A program made the position numbers and the translations under genes. The notes beneath the pieces were generated by a model, which saw only the letters and a program-made list of their open reading frames with translations, did not search any database and was not told the DNA's origin. This document shows positions 1-9,107 of a stretch of 64,000 bases of DNA, piece by piece. The first letter of the stretch is position 1, and the number at the start of each line of letters is the position of its first letter. The DNA comes from G963668605 sp963668605 (lineage in GTDB: Bacteria; Acidobacteriota; Terriglobia; Bryobacterales; Bryobacteraceae), in assembly GCA_963668605.1 (NCBI GenBank), contig OY764903.1:868001-932000 (forward strand). Direction: 5' to 3'.

Positions 1-1854
1 TGTTTCGTCGTCCCGCACGACGATCGCATCCAGCAATGGATTCGCATTCCTGCCGGCATGGAACTGCCGGAACAATCGGCGCTGCGCGATCGAGTGGGCG
101 TGAAGCCGCTCGAGATCCACAGCGTCAACGATCTCAACGGAGTCGTCGTCGACGCCGAAGTGATCGATTTTCCGGAGAAAGGCGAATACGCCACCGGTCG
201 CGTGATCGAGATCCTCGGACGCCCCGGCGATTTCGGACTCGACGTCGAGATCGTCATTCGCAAGCATCACATACCGCACCATTTTTCAGAAGAGTCGCTG
301 CGCCAGGCCGGGCAGATTGCGCCCGCGATTCCAGGCGAGGAGATTGCCGCACGCGAAGATTTCCGCGGCTTCGATATCGTCACGATCGATGGCGAGACCG
401 CGCGCGATTTCGACGACGCCGTGTGGGTCGATCGTCTGCCCAACGGCAACTTCGCACTCCAGGTGCACATCGCCGACGTAAGCCACTACGTGCGCCCCGG
501 TTCGGCGATCGACACCGAAGCGCTGCTGCGTGGCACCAGCGTTTACTTTCCGGACCGCGCTGTTCCGATGCTGCCGCTCGAACTTTCCACCGGGATCTGC
601 TCGCTTCTTCCGAAAGCCGACCGGCTGGTGCTCTCGGCGCTGCTCGAGCTTGACCGGCAGGGCGATATCGTTGCGCAGCGCTTCGTGCGCGGCGTAATCC
701 GCAGTGCCGAGCGCATGACGTACACCGATGTACACTTGCTGCTCGAAGGCGACGCCGCTTTGCGCGAACGCTACCGGCCACTCGTTGAGCGCTTCTCGCT
801 GATGAAGGAACTCGCGCGCATTCTTACACGCAAGCGCGAGCGCCGCGGCTCCATCGACTTCGACATGCCCGAGCCGCTCATTGAATTCGACGAATGGGGT
901 GAGATGGTCGGCGTCAAACGCGCACCGCGTAACATCGCACACCGGCTGATCGAAGAGTTCATGCTTGCCGCCAACGAAGCTGTGGCCGCGCATCTCGAGA
1001 CGCTGGGCGTGCCGTCGATTTACCGCATCCACGAGCAGCCCAACCCGCAGCGCGTGCTCGAATTCGAACAGGTCGCCGCGCACTTCGGCTACTCGCTCGG
1101 CATCGGCGCGCTGCCAGCGAAACGCTTCCCTGTGCTCCAGCGCAAGCGCGACGGCAGTAAGGTGCGCAAAGACGTCGTGCTGCTGAATCAGGATATCGGC
1201 ATCACTTCGCGCAATTATCAAAAGCTGGTTGCGAAGATCGAAGGCAAGCCCGAGGAGCGCATCCTCACATACCTGATGTTGCGCTCGCTCAAACAGGCGC
1301 GTTACAGCGAAAAGAACAGCGGCCACTTCGCGCTGGCCGCGAAAACTTACACGCACTTCACTTCGCCCATCCGGCGCTATCCCGATCTGATGGTGCACCG
1401 CGTTCTGAAAGCGTGTATCGACTCTCGCCCGCCGCAATGGGACGAGAACGCGCTGCATTCCATTGCCGCCGATTCTTCGGAGAGCGAGCGCCGCGCAGCA
1501 GAAGCCGAGCGCGAACTCGTCGAATGGAAGAAGGCCAAATTCATGGTCGAGCGCGTCGGCGAGGAGTTCAACGGCTTGATCATCAGCACGACGAAGTTCG
1601 GCTTCTTCGTGGAATTGGAAGACCTCTTCGTCGAAGGACTGGTGTTGATCGACAGCCTGCCGGGCGATCGCTTCCGTTATAACGAGAACTCGCGCCAGAT
1701 TATCGGTGAGCGCTCTCGCCGCACATTCTCTATCGGAGATCGCGTCCGCGTGCTCCTGGATCGTGTGGATGAGACGGAGAAGAAGCTTGTCTTTTCGCTT
1801 GTTCCCGAAGTGCGGCCTTCAAAGCGTGGCGGCAAAGCACGGCCGCGTGCTTAG
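1..1854 (+). CDS. rnr: Ribonuclease R (VacB/RNB family), 5' end cut by the window
   Basis: Processive 3'-to-5' exoribonuclease acting in the cytoplasm on structured RNA. The frame is open from base 1 (it reads FVVPHDDRIQQWIRIPAG before the first ATG at 58), so the N-terminal part lies outside the window and the ATG at 58 is internal. Visible parts are the end of a cold-shock/OB domain, the RNB catalytic domain with the Asp cluster DGETARDFDDA (about nt 388-420) followed by HIADVSHYV, and a C-terminal S1 domain (KFGFFVELEDLFVEGLV) with a basic tail. The last 125 nt overlap the convergent IscU-like gene. Family assignment is secure. Confidence 0.95.
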   Translation, partial: CFVVPHDDRIQQWIRIPAGMELPEQSALRDRVGVKPLEIHSVNDLNGVVVDAEVIDFPEKGEYATGRVIEILGRPGDFGLDVEIVIRKHHIPHHFSEESLRQAGQIAPAIPGEEIAAREDFRGFDIVTIDGETARDFDDAVWVDRLPNGNFALQVHIADVSHYVRPGSAIDTEALLRGTSVYFPDRAVPMLPLELSTGICSLLPKADRLVLSALLELDRQGDIVAQRFVRGVIRSAERMTYTDVHLLLEGDAALRERYRPLVERFSLMKELARILTRKRERRGSIDFDMPEPLIEFDEWGEMVGVKRAPRNIAHRLIEEFMLAANEAVAAHLETLGVPSIYRIHEQPNPQRVLEFEQVAAHFGYSLGIGALPAKRFPVLQRKRDGSKVRKDVVLLNQDIGITSRNYQKLVAKIEGKPEERILTYLMLRSLKQARYSEKNSGHFALAAKTYTHFTSPIRRYPDLMVHRVLKACIDSRPPQWDENALHSIAADSSESERRAAEAERELVEWKKAKFMVERVGEEFNGLIISTTKFGFFVELEDLFVEGLVLIDSLPGDRFRYNENSRQIIGERSRRTFSIGDRVRVLLDRVDETEKKLVFSLVPEVRPSKRGGKARPRA

Positions 1855-2149
1855 ATTCGGTGGCCAGTCCGCCGAGTCGCAGCTCGATGGCTTGCTCCGT
1901 GATCGTCTCTAACTGTGCGACATCCTTCGCCATCATCAGCTCGGTCAGCGCCGATCCGGCGGCGATCGCAGCCGCGCAGCCGCGCACCTGGTAGCGGACA
2001 TGCGCGACGGCGCCGCCGTCGAACTGCACATAGAGCTTGAGGCAGTCGCCGCAGGCGGGATTCGAGTGTTCGATCACGATCGCCGGAGGCGGCAACTCCC
2101 CCGTGTTGCGCGGATTCTGGAAGTGGTCGGCGAATCTGGGATCGTACAT
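1730..2149 (-). CDS. IscU/NifU-N type Fe-S cluster scaffold
   Basis: Predicted cytoplasmic scaffold for Fe-S assembly, 139 aa. The start MYDPRFADHFQNPRNTG matches the family N-terminus, so the ATG at 2149 is chosen over upstream in-frame codons. The three cluster-binding cysteines are present: Cys33 in NPACGD, Cys58 in RGCAAA and Cys106 in VLCRHAL; the Asp after CG is also kept. No cysteine desulfurase is adjacent. Residues 99-139, including Cys106, are encoded opposite the end of rnr, and the last 20 or so residues go beyond the usual domain end. It is divergent from the NUDIX gene with only 40 nt between starts. Confidence 0.85.
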   Translation of the reverse strand: MYDPRFADHFQNPRNTGELPPPAIVIEHSNPACGDCLKLYVQFDGGAVAHVRYQVRGCAAAIAAGSALTELMMAKDVAQLETITEQAIELRLGGLATESKHAAVLCRHALKAALREQAKRQASSPSHPHDPGARGRDLR

Positions 2150-2189
2150 AGTCCGGCGAAGCCCTCTCTGGATATGATCCAATAATTCT

Positions 2190-2594
2190 GTGATCAAGCG
2201 GCATCGCCTCGTCGTCGTGGCCGGAGTCATTCATAGAAACGGGCACATTCTTATCGGCCAGCGCCAAAAGGGCGACAGCCACGAGTTGAAGTGGGAGTTT
2301 CCCGGCGGAAAGGTCGAGCACGGGGAAAGCGCCAGTGACGCTCTGCAGCGAGAACTCGAAGAGGAACTCTGCATTCAGGCGCACATCGGGCCGGAACTCA
2401 TTCGCTACGACTACGACTATCCGAAGCGTACGCCGATCCTGCTGATCTTCCACAGTGTGACCGAATTCAACGGCGAACCGCGCGGCGCAGCCTTCGAGCA
2501 GATCCGCTGGGAAACGCGAGAGCGACTGCCCGATTACGACTTCCTCGACGGCGACATCGATTTCGTGCGCCGCATCGCGAATGGTGAATTCTGA
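2190..2594 (+). CDS. NUDIX hydrolase (MutT-like)
   Basis: 134-aa pyrophosphohydrolase of the MutT group, likely cleaning up oxidised or unusual nucleotides in the cytoplasm. The NUDIX box is complete at residues 40-62: G, five residues, E46, seven residues, then RELEEEL. The substrate cannot be read from sequence. The start is GTG at 2190 (MIKRHRLVVVAGVI). The next gene starts 8 nt after the stop, so the two are probably cotranscribed. Confidence 0.88.
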   Translation: MIKRHRLVVVAGVIHRNGHILIGQRQKGDSHELKWEFPGGKVEHGESASDALQRELEEELCIQAHIGPELIRYDYDYPKRTPILLIFHSVTEFNGEPRGAAFEQIRWETRERLPDYDFLDGDIDFVRRIANGEF

Positions 2595-2602
2595 GGACCA
2601 GC

Positions 2603-3370
2603 GTGCCGCCTTACAAATATCTCGCGAGCTATTACGATCGGGTCTTTGGGTTCGCCCGTTCGTGGGGCGGAGCGGCGCGCACGGAATTGCTGAAAGAGAT
2701 TCTGCCGCGGATTGGCTCAGCCTGCGATCTGGCCTGCGGCACCGGTACGACCGCGCTCGAACTGGCGCGCAGCGGCATACGCATGTGCGCCGTCGACCTT
2801 TCTCCCACGATGTGCGAACTGGCCGCGAAGAAGGCGCGCGCTGCCCGCTTGCCTGTACACGTGATCCAGGCCGACATGCGCACATTTCGCCTGCCGGAAC
2901 CGGTCGAACTGGTGACTTGCGAGTTCGATGCACTCAATCACGTGCCGCGCAAAAGCGATCTCGCTCGCGTGGCCAACGCCGTATCGCGCGCACTGGAGCC
3001 GGGCGGGCACTTCTATTTCGATGTCAACAACCGGCTCGCGTTTGAAAGAGCCTGGCCGCTGACATGGTGGATTGAGAAGCCCGGTGTCGTGGTTGTCATG
3101 CGCGGCGGCTACGATCGCCCTAACGAAAAGGCGTTTGCCGACGTAGAGTGGTTCATCCGTGAGGGCCGCTGTTGGCGGCGGCGCCACGAGCGTGTCGAAG
3201 AGGTTTGCTGGACGCCGGCTGAGATCCGCGCAGCTCTGCGCGAAGCCGGCTTCGGACAGATCCGCAGATGGGACGCAACGCCTTTGTTCGCGGAAGATCC
3301 GCTGCTGCGCCCTGGCTACCGGACGTTTTATCTGGCGCGCAAGAACGCTACTTCGCCGCGGGCAAAGTGA
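2603..3370 (+). CDS. Class I SAM-dependent methyltransferase
   Basis: 255 aa with a Rossmann-type SAM site. Motif I DLACGTGTTALELA lies at about residues 42-55, the acidic end of beta 2 is AVDLSP, and post-motif residues read EFDALNHV. The acceptor substrate is unknown. The start is GTG at 2603, directly behind the NUDIX gene. The final 23 nt overlap the convergent gene that ends at 3348. Confidence 0.82.
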   Translation: MPPYKYLASYYDRVFGFARSWGGAARTELLKEILPRIGSACDLACGTGTTALELARSGIRMCAVDLSPTMCELAAKKARAARLPVHVIQADMRTFRLPEPVELVTCEFDALNHVPRKSDLARVANAVSRALEPGGHFYFDVNNRLAFERAWPLTWWIEKPGVVVVMRGGYDRPNEKAFADVEWFIREGRCWRRRHERVEEVCWTPAEIRAALREAGFGQIRRWDATPLFAEDPLLRPGYRTFYLARKNATSPRAK

Positions 3371-4046
3371 ACTCAACGCGGCGCTCGCGGTTCAACTGCG
3401 TCGACGTCTCGCGGTCGATCAGCGCCAGGCTTGCTTTGTTGAGACTCTTGTCCTTGGTGATATAGTGCAGCGTGTCGTCTTCCACCCAATACGCCAGGGC
3501 AGGGTAGATGGCTCCGCTCTGAAACGCGATCAGGTAGATGGTGGGCTTCTCTTCGACGGGCGATGCCGCGGCATTGACCGGCGGCAGGTCGGCGGGATCG
3601 GGGTAGCCCGCGCCCGGCGAATCATAGCTCTTCATGGTCGTGCGCGGAGTTTCCGACGCGAAGTACTGGTTGATGACGACGGGCGACTGCGCGGTTTGCG
3701 GTGGAGCCTGCACGATGGTCACACTCGGCTCGGCTTGTTGCGGATAGCCATAGCCGTACCCGTAGTCCCATGCGCCTATCCCAAACGGAACTGCGTAAGG
3801 TACCACGACGGTCCGTCCGCGCTGCCCGCGGGTTTGTGGTGTGGCGGGATATACGCGGCCCTGGATTGTTCCGGCCAGACGTTGGCCATGGCTGAGTCCA
3901 GGCGAGGGCAGCGGCGGAGCCGTCCCGACGCCGGGGAACAGAATATTCCCGAAGCCCGATGGCGAACCAAATGTGCGCGTCGCATTCTGCGCGCAGAGAA
4001 TCCCAGATAACGCGAGAGCGAGGCAGGCCGGAAAGAGCTTGTTCAT
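3348..4046 (-). CDS. Secreted protein of unknown function
   Basis: 232 aa from the ATG at 4046 (MNKLFPACLALALSGILCAQ), which gives a clean Sec signal peptide ending near residue 20. The longer frame to 4097 adds a non-signal-like extension. After the signal come a low-complexity Pro/Gly/Tyr stretch (YGYGYGYP near residue 100), a Pro-rich linker and a compact C-terminal domain of about 60 aa (IYLIAFQSGAIYPALAYWVEDDTLHYIT). The C-terminal part looks like a small globular domain after a disordered envelope linker. I do not recognise a named family. Confidence 0.65.
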   Translation of the reverse strand: MNKLFPACLALALSGILCAQNATRTFGSPSGFGNILFPGVGTAPPLPSPGLSHGQRLAGTIQGRVYPATPQTRGQRGRTVVVPYAVPFGIGAWDYGYGYGYPQQAEPSVTIVQAPPQTAQSPVVINQYFASETPRTTMKSYDSPGAGYPDPADLPPVNAAASPVEEKPTIYLIAFQSGAIYPALAYWVEDDTLHYITKDKSLNKASLALIDRETSTQLNRERRVEFTLPAAK

Positions 4047-4141
4047 GGGGCGTCCCCTTCTACCTCCCATCCTACAGCCGGTTTCGCATTCCGGCAAGCG
4101 GCTGACGCGGCCAAAAGTAGAGGCGCATTTCGCTTAATTTC

Positions 4142-4168
4142 AAAGGCATAGGGAACAATTATGCCTTT
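4142..4168. repeat. Perfect 9-bp inverted repeat (hairpin)
   Basis: Arms AAAGGCATA (4142-4150) and TATGCCTTT (4160-4168) flank a 9-nt loop, 44 nt beyond the stop of the minus-strand membrane gene ending at 4212. There is no clear U-run, so this is a possible factor-dependent or weak terminator. Confidence 0.45.
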
Positions 4169-4211
4169 CGAGAGGGCGTACGTACGGGCAAACGATTGTG
4201 AACCTGTGGGC

Positions 4212-4628
4212 TTACGCCCGGTTCGGATTCTGAACCGGTTTCAGGATGGCGGGACTCGCGGGCAGTTGGTCCGTAACCAGTCCAAGCGAGTCCGTCGCTT
4301 CCACCAGCCGAAGATGTTCCTTCGTCCTGCGATGGTCGCGACTTGCGATCTTCAGCACCAACAGCGCCAGAAGAAATAGTAATGAGACAACCAGTGTTGA
4401 GAAATCAGCCCAGACTGGCGCCACGATCGCGAACTCAAAACCAGCATCCTTCAGAATTCGAAATCCCTCATAAACTGAGACCAAACCAACAAATCCAACC
4501 AGGAATCGTTCATGGTGGTCTCCGGTGCGCCGTATTAGCCTCGCACTCCACAGCGAAGTGGCCAAGCATACGAGAAGTGACAGGGCGTATGGCGGGCTCT
4601 TCTGAAAGAGGTGGACCAGCGGAATCAT
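4212..4628 (-). CDS. Small integral membrane protein, unknown
   Basis: 138 aa from the ATG at 4628, which is preceded by an AAGGAG ribosome site at good spacing; the frame runs further up but without support. Three hydrophobic segments lie at about residues 14-33, 43-61 and 68-93, followed by a charged C-terminal tail of about 45 residues that should be cytoplasmic. No motif is recognised. It sits alone between a hairpin and the sensor-kinase operon. Confidence 0.6.
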   Translation of the reverse strand: MIPLVHLFQKSPPYALSLLVCLATSLWSARLIRRTGDHHERFLVGFVGLVSVYEGFRILKDAGFEFAIVAPVWADFSTLVVSLLFLLALLVLKIASRDHRRTKEHLRLVEATDSLGLVTDQLPASPAILKPVQNPNRA

Positions 4629-4775
4629 TCTTGCTTCTCCTTGAGAACGCATATTGAGACTAACCCAACCTGCCCCGTACGCCAATAAGCCATTAGTACT
4701 GGCGAACTGGCTATTATGCGGGTAGCGTGGGGGAATTAGTGCTTACTCGGAAACTACGGCGTTCCACTCGGTATT

Positions 4776-4800
4776 GACAATCGTAGGCGAGATGATTGTC
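4776..4800. terminator. Possible terminator hairpin after the sensor kinase
   Basis: GACAATC (4776-4782) and GATTGTC (4794-4800) form a perfect 7-bp stem that begins 2 nt past the minus-strand kinase stop at 4802. No U-tract follows, so confidence is low. Confidence 0.35.
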
Positions 4801-4801
4801 C

Positions 4802-7800
4802 TCACTTCCGCGCCTTCAGCACTTCCGACACTGTGGTTAGCAGCAACTCGACACTCAACGGCTTGGTCAGCACCGCGTCGGCCCCCAGCAGTTGAGCCGT
4901 CCTCAGGAACTGGCCGTGGAACGCGCCCGAGATGGCGATGATCTTGACCCCGGGCACAACGCGGCGCAAGGACTGGATGGTCTCGATCCCTTCCTGCTCG
5001 GGCATCACCAGGTCCGTGATCACCAGGTCCACTTGTTGGACCAGCGCCTGCTTGAGCGCCTGTTTTCCATCTGCGGCTTCAGTCACTTCGTAGCCGCCAT
5101 GCTCCAGCGCCCTTCTCAGAAAGCTGCGTACTGAAGCTTCGTCGTCCACTACAACGATGCGAGCCGGTCGATCCGGCGTCACCAGCATTTCCCGAACTTT
5201 GTGGGCTAACTGGTCGGGACTGAACGGCTTCTGGATAAACTCCGCACTTTGCTCCAAAACCCCGTGATGTGTGACGGCGTCGCCGGCGTAGCCCGACATG
5301 AACAGCACTTTGATTCCGGACCAGCGTTTCCGTAGCCGAGCGGCCAGTTCCCCGCCGCCTATCCCTGGCATCACCACGTCGGTCAACACCAGGTCGACGC
5401 GCTCTCGCTCCTGTTCGCAAAACAGTAGGGCCTCACTGGCGGTTTCCGCTTGGATCACGCGGTAGCCGTAAGCATTCAGCGCGGCAGCCGCAAATTTCCG
5501 GACCTCCGCCTGGTCTTCGACCACCAACACGGTCTCTTTGCCCCTCAGTGCAGAGACGGGTTCCGGCAGATCTTCCTCCGTCGCCTGCTCCATCACCATT
5601 GGTAGATAGATCTTGAAAATCGTCCCGTGGCCAGGCTCACTGAGGACTTCGATGTAGCCGCCGCTCTGCGCTACGACGCCCTGGATAATCGACAACCCAA
5701 GTCCGGTCCCTTTGCCGACGTCTTTGGTAGTGAAGAACGGTTCGAAGATATGCCGGCGTGTTTCTTCGTCCATGCCGACCCCGTTGTCGCTCACCGCCAG
5801 CATAATGTAGCTGCCCGCGTGCGCCTCCAGATGCGGCCGGGAATGGTTCTGGCTCTGCTCCACGTGGGCCGTCTCGATCAGCAATTTGCCGCCATTCGGC
5901 ATGGCGTCCCGAGCGTTTACCACCAGGTTCAGGACTACCTGCTCTAATTGATGTGGATCGGCGCAGATCGTCATGGCGTCCTCAGGCAACTCGACGCACA
6001 ACTCCACATCTTCACCCACCAGATGCGCCAGCATCGGTCGCATCGCGTATAGCACGCGGTTGAGATCGAGCACGCGCGGCCGCAGTATCTGCTTGCGGCT
6101 GAAGGCCAAGAGTTGCTGAGTTAACCCCGCGGCGCGCTCTCCGGCGTTGACGATCTCTTCGAGGCTGTCCCGCAGTGGGTCGCCTGCCTGCAGCGTACCA
6201 AGCGCCAAGCGGCCGTAACCGTTGATCACTGTCAGCAGGTTGTTGAAGTCGTGCGCAACGCCTCCCGCAAGGCGGCCCACCGATTCCATCTTCTGTGCCT
6301 GCATTAGCCGGGCTTCCGCTTGAACCCGCTCGGTAATGTCGCGTGTCACTCCCAATATTTCAGCGGCACGCCCCTGCTGGTCGAGCAGTATCGTGACAAC
6401 CACCTCGGTCCGCACGATCGAGCCATCCTTGCGCAGTTGATCCAACTCGTGCACCTGGGTGCGTACGGACTCGCCGCCGCGGTCAAAAGCTGCTAGCGTT
6501 TCCTCAATACGGCTGGAGGCATACTGGTAGGATTCCGGCGTGAGCATCTCCCGTATGCCCTTTCCCAGGATGTCTTCCTGGGAGAATCCGAACACACGCT
6601 GCACAGATGGGCTGACGTAAGTACACAGGCCGGAAGCGAGATCCAGCAGCCAAATCACATCGGCCGTATTCTCCGAAATCAGCCGATAGCGTTCCTCGCT
6701 GGTGCGCAGGGCCGCCTGGGTGCTGCGCTGCTCCAGGGCAATCGCAAGGCTGGCCGCGGCCCGTTCCATCAGGGCGATCTTTTCAGGTGTGAAGCGGTCC
6801 GGGCGCGGGTCGTTGAACTGCAGCAAGCCGAGCGTCCGGCCGGCGCAGCGGAGGGGAACCAACGCCACGGATTCATATCCCTCACTATTGCAACGGTTGC
6901 GCGTGCGGGCCAGGCGGTCGGCCTCGGTAGTCGATGCCAGTAGTCTGCTGGTGCTGTTCGTCCAAAAGCTTCCGCCGGATGTGAAGAAGGGCTGGCGCGG
7001 GTCGAAACGCCCGCACAGTATGTTGCCGCACATGCATTCGAGCACAGGGTCGCCCTGATTGTCGCGCAGCAGTTCGTGGTTCGCGTCCCGTGCGCACAGA
7101 TAGTTCTCGGCCTGGACAAACTCCGCCGGAAATCCGCGCGTTTCGTAATACGGAAAGTCATCGCCATCCTGCAACCTGATTCCCACCGCCTCGCACCGCG
7201 ACCAGCGCTGCAACTCGGCGGTGACGGTACGGATCAGTTCCTGGGTATTGTTGGACGCATTGTATAGACGCAACAGAGCCAGCATTGTTTCGCGGTCGGT
7301 TTCACTCAGTTTGCGCGCTGTAATATCATCGAAGACCGCGACAAAATATCCTTTTTGCGGGCCATAAACCGAGATGTTCAGCCACAGCGAGAATGGCTTG
7401 AAGTCACACTCAATATGTTCGGGCTCGCCGGTCGACGCGACTCGATTGTAGATCTCAAATAGTTCGGGCGCCGCCTCGCGAGCCCCCGGAATGAGCTCGG
7501 AAACGCGTTTTCCCACCACATCCCGCAACCCGGTCAAGCGTTCGAAAGCATCGTTGACTTCCAGATAGACGAAGTCCACCGGGCGGCCCTGATCGTCGTA
7601 CAGCATCTGGCAATACGCGAGCCCGTCGAGCATGTGTTCAAACAGCGAACGATAGCGTTGCTCGCTGACCCGCAGCGCTTCTTCCACCCGCTTGCGGCCG
7701 GTGATATCCTGCGCACTGATCAGGACCTTCCCCGCGCCGTTGGATTCGAGATATGCCGTAGCGATCAACAGACACCGTTCCTCCGCCTCTTGCCCCGTGC

Positions 7801-8605
7801 CGATGGGGAGCAGTGCCTCAACCTGATCGCGTCCTTTTCCGTCGGCGAACGTGTCCAGGACCGCCAGGCGAATTGCGCACGTTGAGCAGGATGGCCCGAA
7901 ACCGCAACCCCGCGGGTCGTCCAGCGAGTGGAGGCAGCGGAGCGCTTCGCCGCTCCGAAGTCCAAGCATTTCGTCGCCACTACGCATGGCAAATTGCGCC
8001 GCCGCATTGTTCAACTTGGTCACGCGCCGTTGCCGGTCCACTAGCAGCAAGGCGACCGGCACGCTGGCGTAAATGGCGATGAGCTCGGCGTGTGCCTGGC
8101 GCAGCCCCTCCTCGGCTTGCTTGCGCTCGGCCAGTTCGCGCTCAAGCTCACGTGTCCGTTCCAATAGCATCGAGGTCAGGCGTTGTTTTTCCTGCCGTTC
8201 CGATACGTGGGCCGCTTTGATCTTTGCCATGGCTCGAATCTCGGCGATTAACTCCACCTCATCGAGCGGCGGCTTGGCGAGGAATGCATCGGCGCCCGAT
8301 TCCAGGGCTCTAACACGGCTTTCCCGGTCGGTTTGCAGGGCCGTCAGAAAGACCACGGGAATATGCCGCAGGCGCTCGTCGGCTTTCAAGCGCCGGACCA
8401 CCTCGAACCCATCCATGCCCGGCATGACGATGTCGAGCAAGATAACGTCCGGGTCTTCGGCCAGCGCAAGCTCGATGCCCTTCGGGCCGTTCAGGGCGGT
8501 CAGCGTCCTGGCATCGGGGAAGGCATGAGCCATGACTGCGTTCAAAGCAGTCAAAGTATCCTGGTGATTGTCAATCGCCAGTATTGTGAGGCTGTTCGGA
8601 CTCAT
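4802..8605 (-). CDS. Hybrid sensor histidine kinase: REC-PAS-PAS-GAF-PAS-HisKA-HATPase-REC-REC
   Basis: 1267-aa soluble phosphorelay kinase; no membrane segment is seen. Order: N-terminal receiver (phospho-Asp58 in ILLDIVMPG, Lys111), coiled coil, two PAS-type sensors, a Cys-rich GAF domain (about residues 440-610), a third PAS, HisKA with His785 in GGVAHDFNNLL, HATPase (NARDA, DNGVG, GKGTGLGLS), then two receivers with Asp1076 (LVLTDVVMPG) and Asp1198 (LVITDLVMPE). The ATG at 8605 is chosen because it follows a GGGAG site and starts the receiver fold; it overlaps the upstream gene by 35 nt, so translation is probably coupled. The GAF segment has ECMCGNILCGR, which may bind a metal or cluster. 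No DNA-binding output is nearby. Confidence 0.9.
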   Translation of the reverse strand: MSPNSLTILAIDNHQDTLTALNAVMAHAFPDARTLTALNGPKGIELALAEDPDVILLDIVMPGMDGFEVVRRLKADERLRHIPVVFLTALQTDRESRVRALESGADAFLAKPPLDEVELIAEIRAMAKIKAAHVSERQEKQRLTSMLLERTRELERELAERKQAEEGLRQAHAELIAIYASVPVALLLVDRQRRVTKLNNAAAQFAMRSGDEMLGLRSGEALRCLHSLDDPRGCGFGPSCSTCAIRLAVLDTFADGKGRDQVEALLPIGTGQEAEERCLLIATAYLESNGAGKVLISAQDITGRKRVEEALRVSEQRYRSLFEHMLDGLAYCQMLYDDQGRPVDFVYLEVNDAFERLTGLRDVVGKRVSELIPGAREAAPELFEIYNRVASTGEPEHIECDFKPFSLWLNISVYGPQKGYFVAVFDDITARKLSETDRETMLALLRLYNASNNTQELIRTVTAELQRWSRCEAVGIRLQDGDDFPYYETRGFPAEFVQAENYLCARDANHELLRDNQGDPVLECMCGNILCGRFDPRQPFFTSGGSFWTNSTSRLLASTTEADRLARTRNRCNSEGYESVALVPLRCAGRTLGLLQFNDPRPDRFTPEKIALMERAAASLAIALEQRSTQAALRTSEERYRLISENTADVIWLLDLASGLCTYVSPSVQRVFGFSQEDILGKGIREMLTPESYQYASSRIEETLAAFDRGGESVRTQVHELDQLRKDGSIVRTEVVVTILLDQQGRAAEILGVTRDITERVQAEARLMQAQKMESVGRLAGGVAHDFNNLLTVINGYGRLALGTLQAGDPLRDSLEEIVNAGERAAGLTQQLLAFSRKQILRPRVLDLNRVLYAMRPMLAHLVGEDVELCVELPEDAMTICADPHQLEQVVLNLVVNARDAMPNGGKLLIETAHVEQSQNHSRPHLEAHAGSYIMLAVSDNGVGMDEETRRHIFEPFFTTKDVGKGTGLGLSIIQGVVAQSGGYIEVLSEPGHGTIFKIYLPMVMEQATEEDLPEPVSALRGKETVLVVEDQAEVRKFAAAALNAYGYRVIQAETASEALLFCEQERERVDLVLTDVVMPGIGGGELAARLRKRWSGIKVLFMSGYAGDAVTHHGVLEQSAEFIQKPFSPDQLAHKVREMLVTPDRPARIVVVDDEASVRSFLRRALEHGGYEVTEAADGKQALKQALVQQVDLVITDLVMPEQEGIETIQSLRRVVPGVKIIAISGAFHGQFLRTAQLLGADAVLTKPLSVELLLTTVSEVLKARK

Positions 8606-9107
8606 ACAGATGCTCCCTGATCGTTCCTTCCAGCATCGCCCGGTCAATCGGCTTGGAGATGCAGTCGTTGAAACCGCGAATCAAAATCTCCTCCCGATTG
8701 CATTTCATCGCACTTGCCGTCACCGCGATTACCGGGAAATGCTTCACAGTAGCTTCGTTTCTAACGGCTTCGAGCGCCTTGAAACCATCCATGACGGGGA
8801 GGGAAAGATCCATCAGGATGCGTTTCGGCGCGAACGTCCTGGTCCGCTCGACGCTCGACTTCATCGCCACCACCGTGAGTGGATTTCTGAAGAACTCGCT
8901 GTAGGTAATGTTCAGAGTGCGGGAAAAGTTTTCCGCCTCCGTGCTGTTTTCCGATATATACCCGCCATAAGCGGCGGTGGTCTTGGTCCCAGTGGCGGCC
9001 AATATTCTCTCGATCGATCTCGCCAGGAACGCGTCGTCGTGCGGCAAAAGGTCCCAGCCCCGCGCCACATCCATTACCCGGACGACCTCGGCTAATTCCT
9101 CGTTCAT
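8571..9107 (-). CDS. CheR N-domain fragment fused to a half receiver domain
   Basis: 178 aa. Residues about 20-86 match the N-terminal helical domain of CheR methyltransferases, ending in the hallmark LNITYSEFFRNP and VVAMKSS. The sequence then jumps directly into the middle of a response-regulator receiver: PKRILMDLSLPVMDGF with phospho-Asp100, Thr130 and Lys152 (ISKPID). The whole CheR SAM-binding domain and the first strand/helix of the receiver, including its acidic pair, are missing. The sequence suggests an internal deletion that kept the frame. It is coupled to the sensor kinase downstream. It may be a relic or a repurposed adaptor; a phosphoacceptor function is doubtful. Confidence 0.75.
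   Translation of the reverse strand: MNEELAEVVRVMDVARGWDLLPHDDAFLARSIERILAATGTKTTAAYGGYISENSTEAENFSRTLNITYSEFFRNPLTVVAMKSSVERTRTFAPKRILMDLSLPVMDGFKALEAVRNEATVKHFPVIAVTASAMKCNREEILIRGFNDCISKPIDRAMLEGTIREHLYESEQPHNTGD

Noticed and set aside
286..1458. 390-aa antisense frame inside rnr
   Set aside because: It is opposite the RNB domain and shows no domain; long open antisense frames are expected in GC-rich genes.
1851..2933. 360-aa minus-strand frame
   Set aside because: It overlaps three well-supported genes on both strands and is Arg/Ser/Pro-rich shadow sequence.
3159..4010. 283-aa plus-strand frame
   Set aside because: It covers the end of the methyltransferase and the antisense of a secreted protein; no motif.
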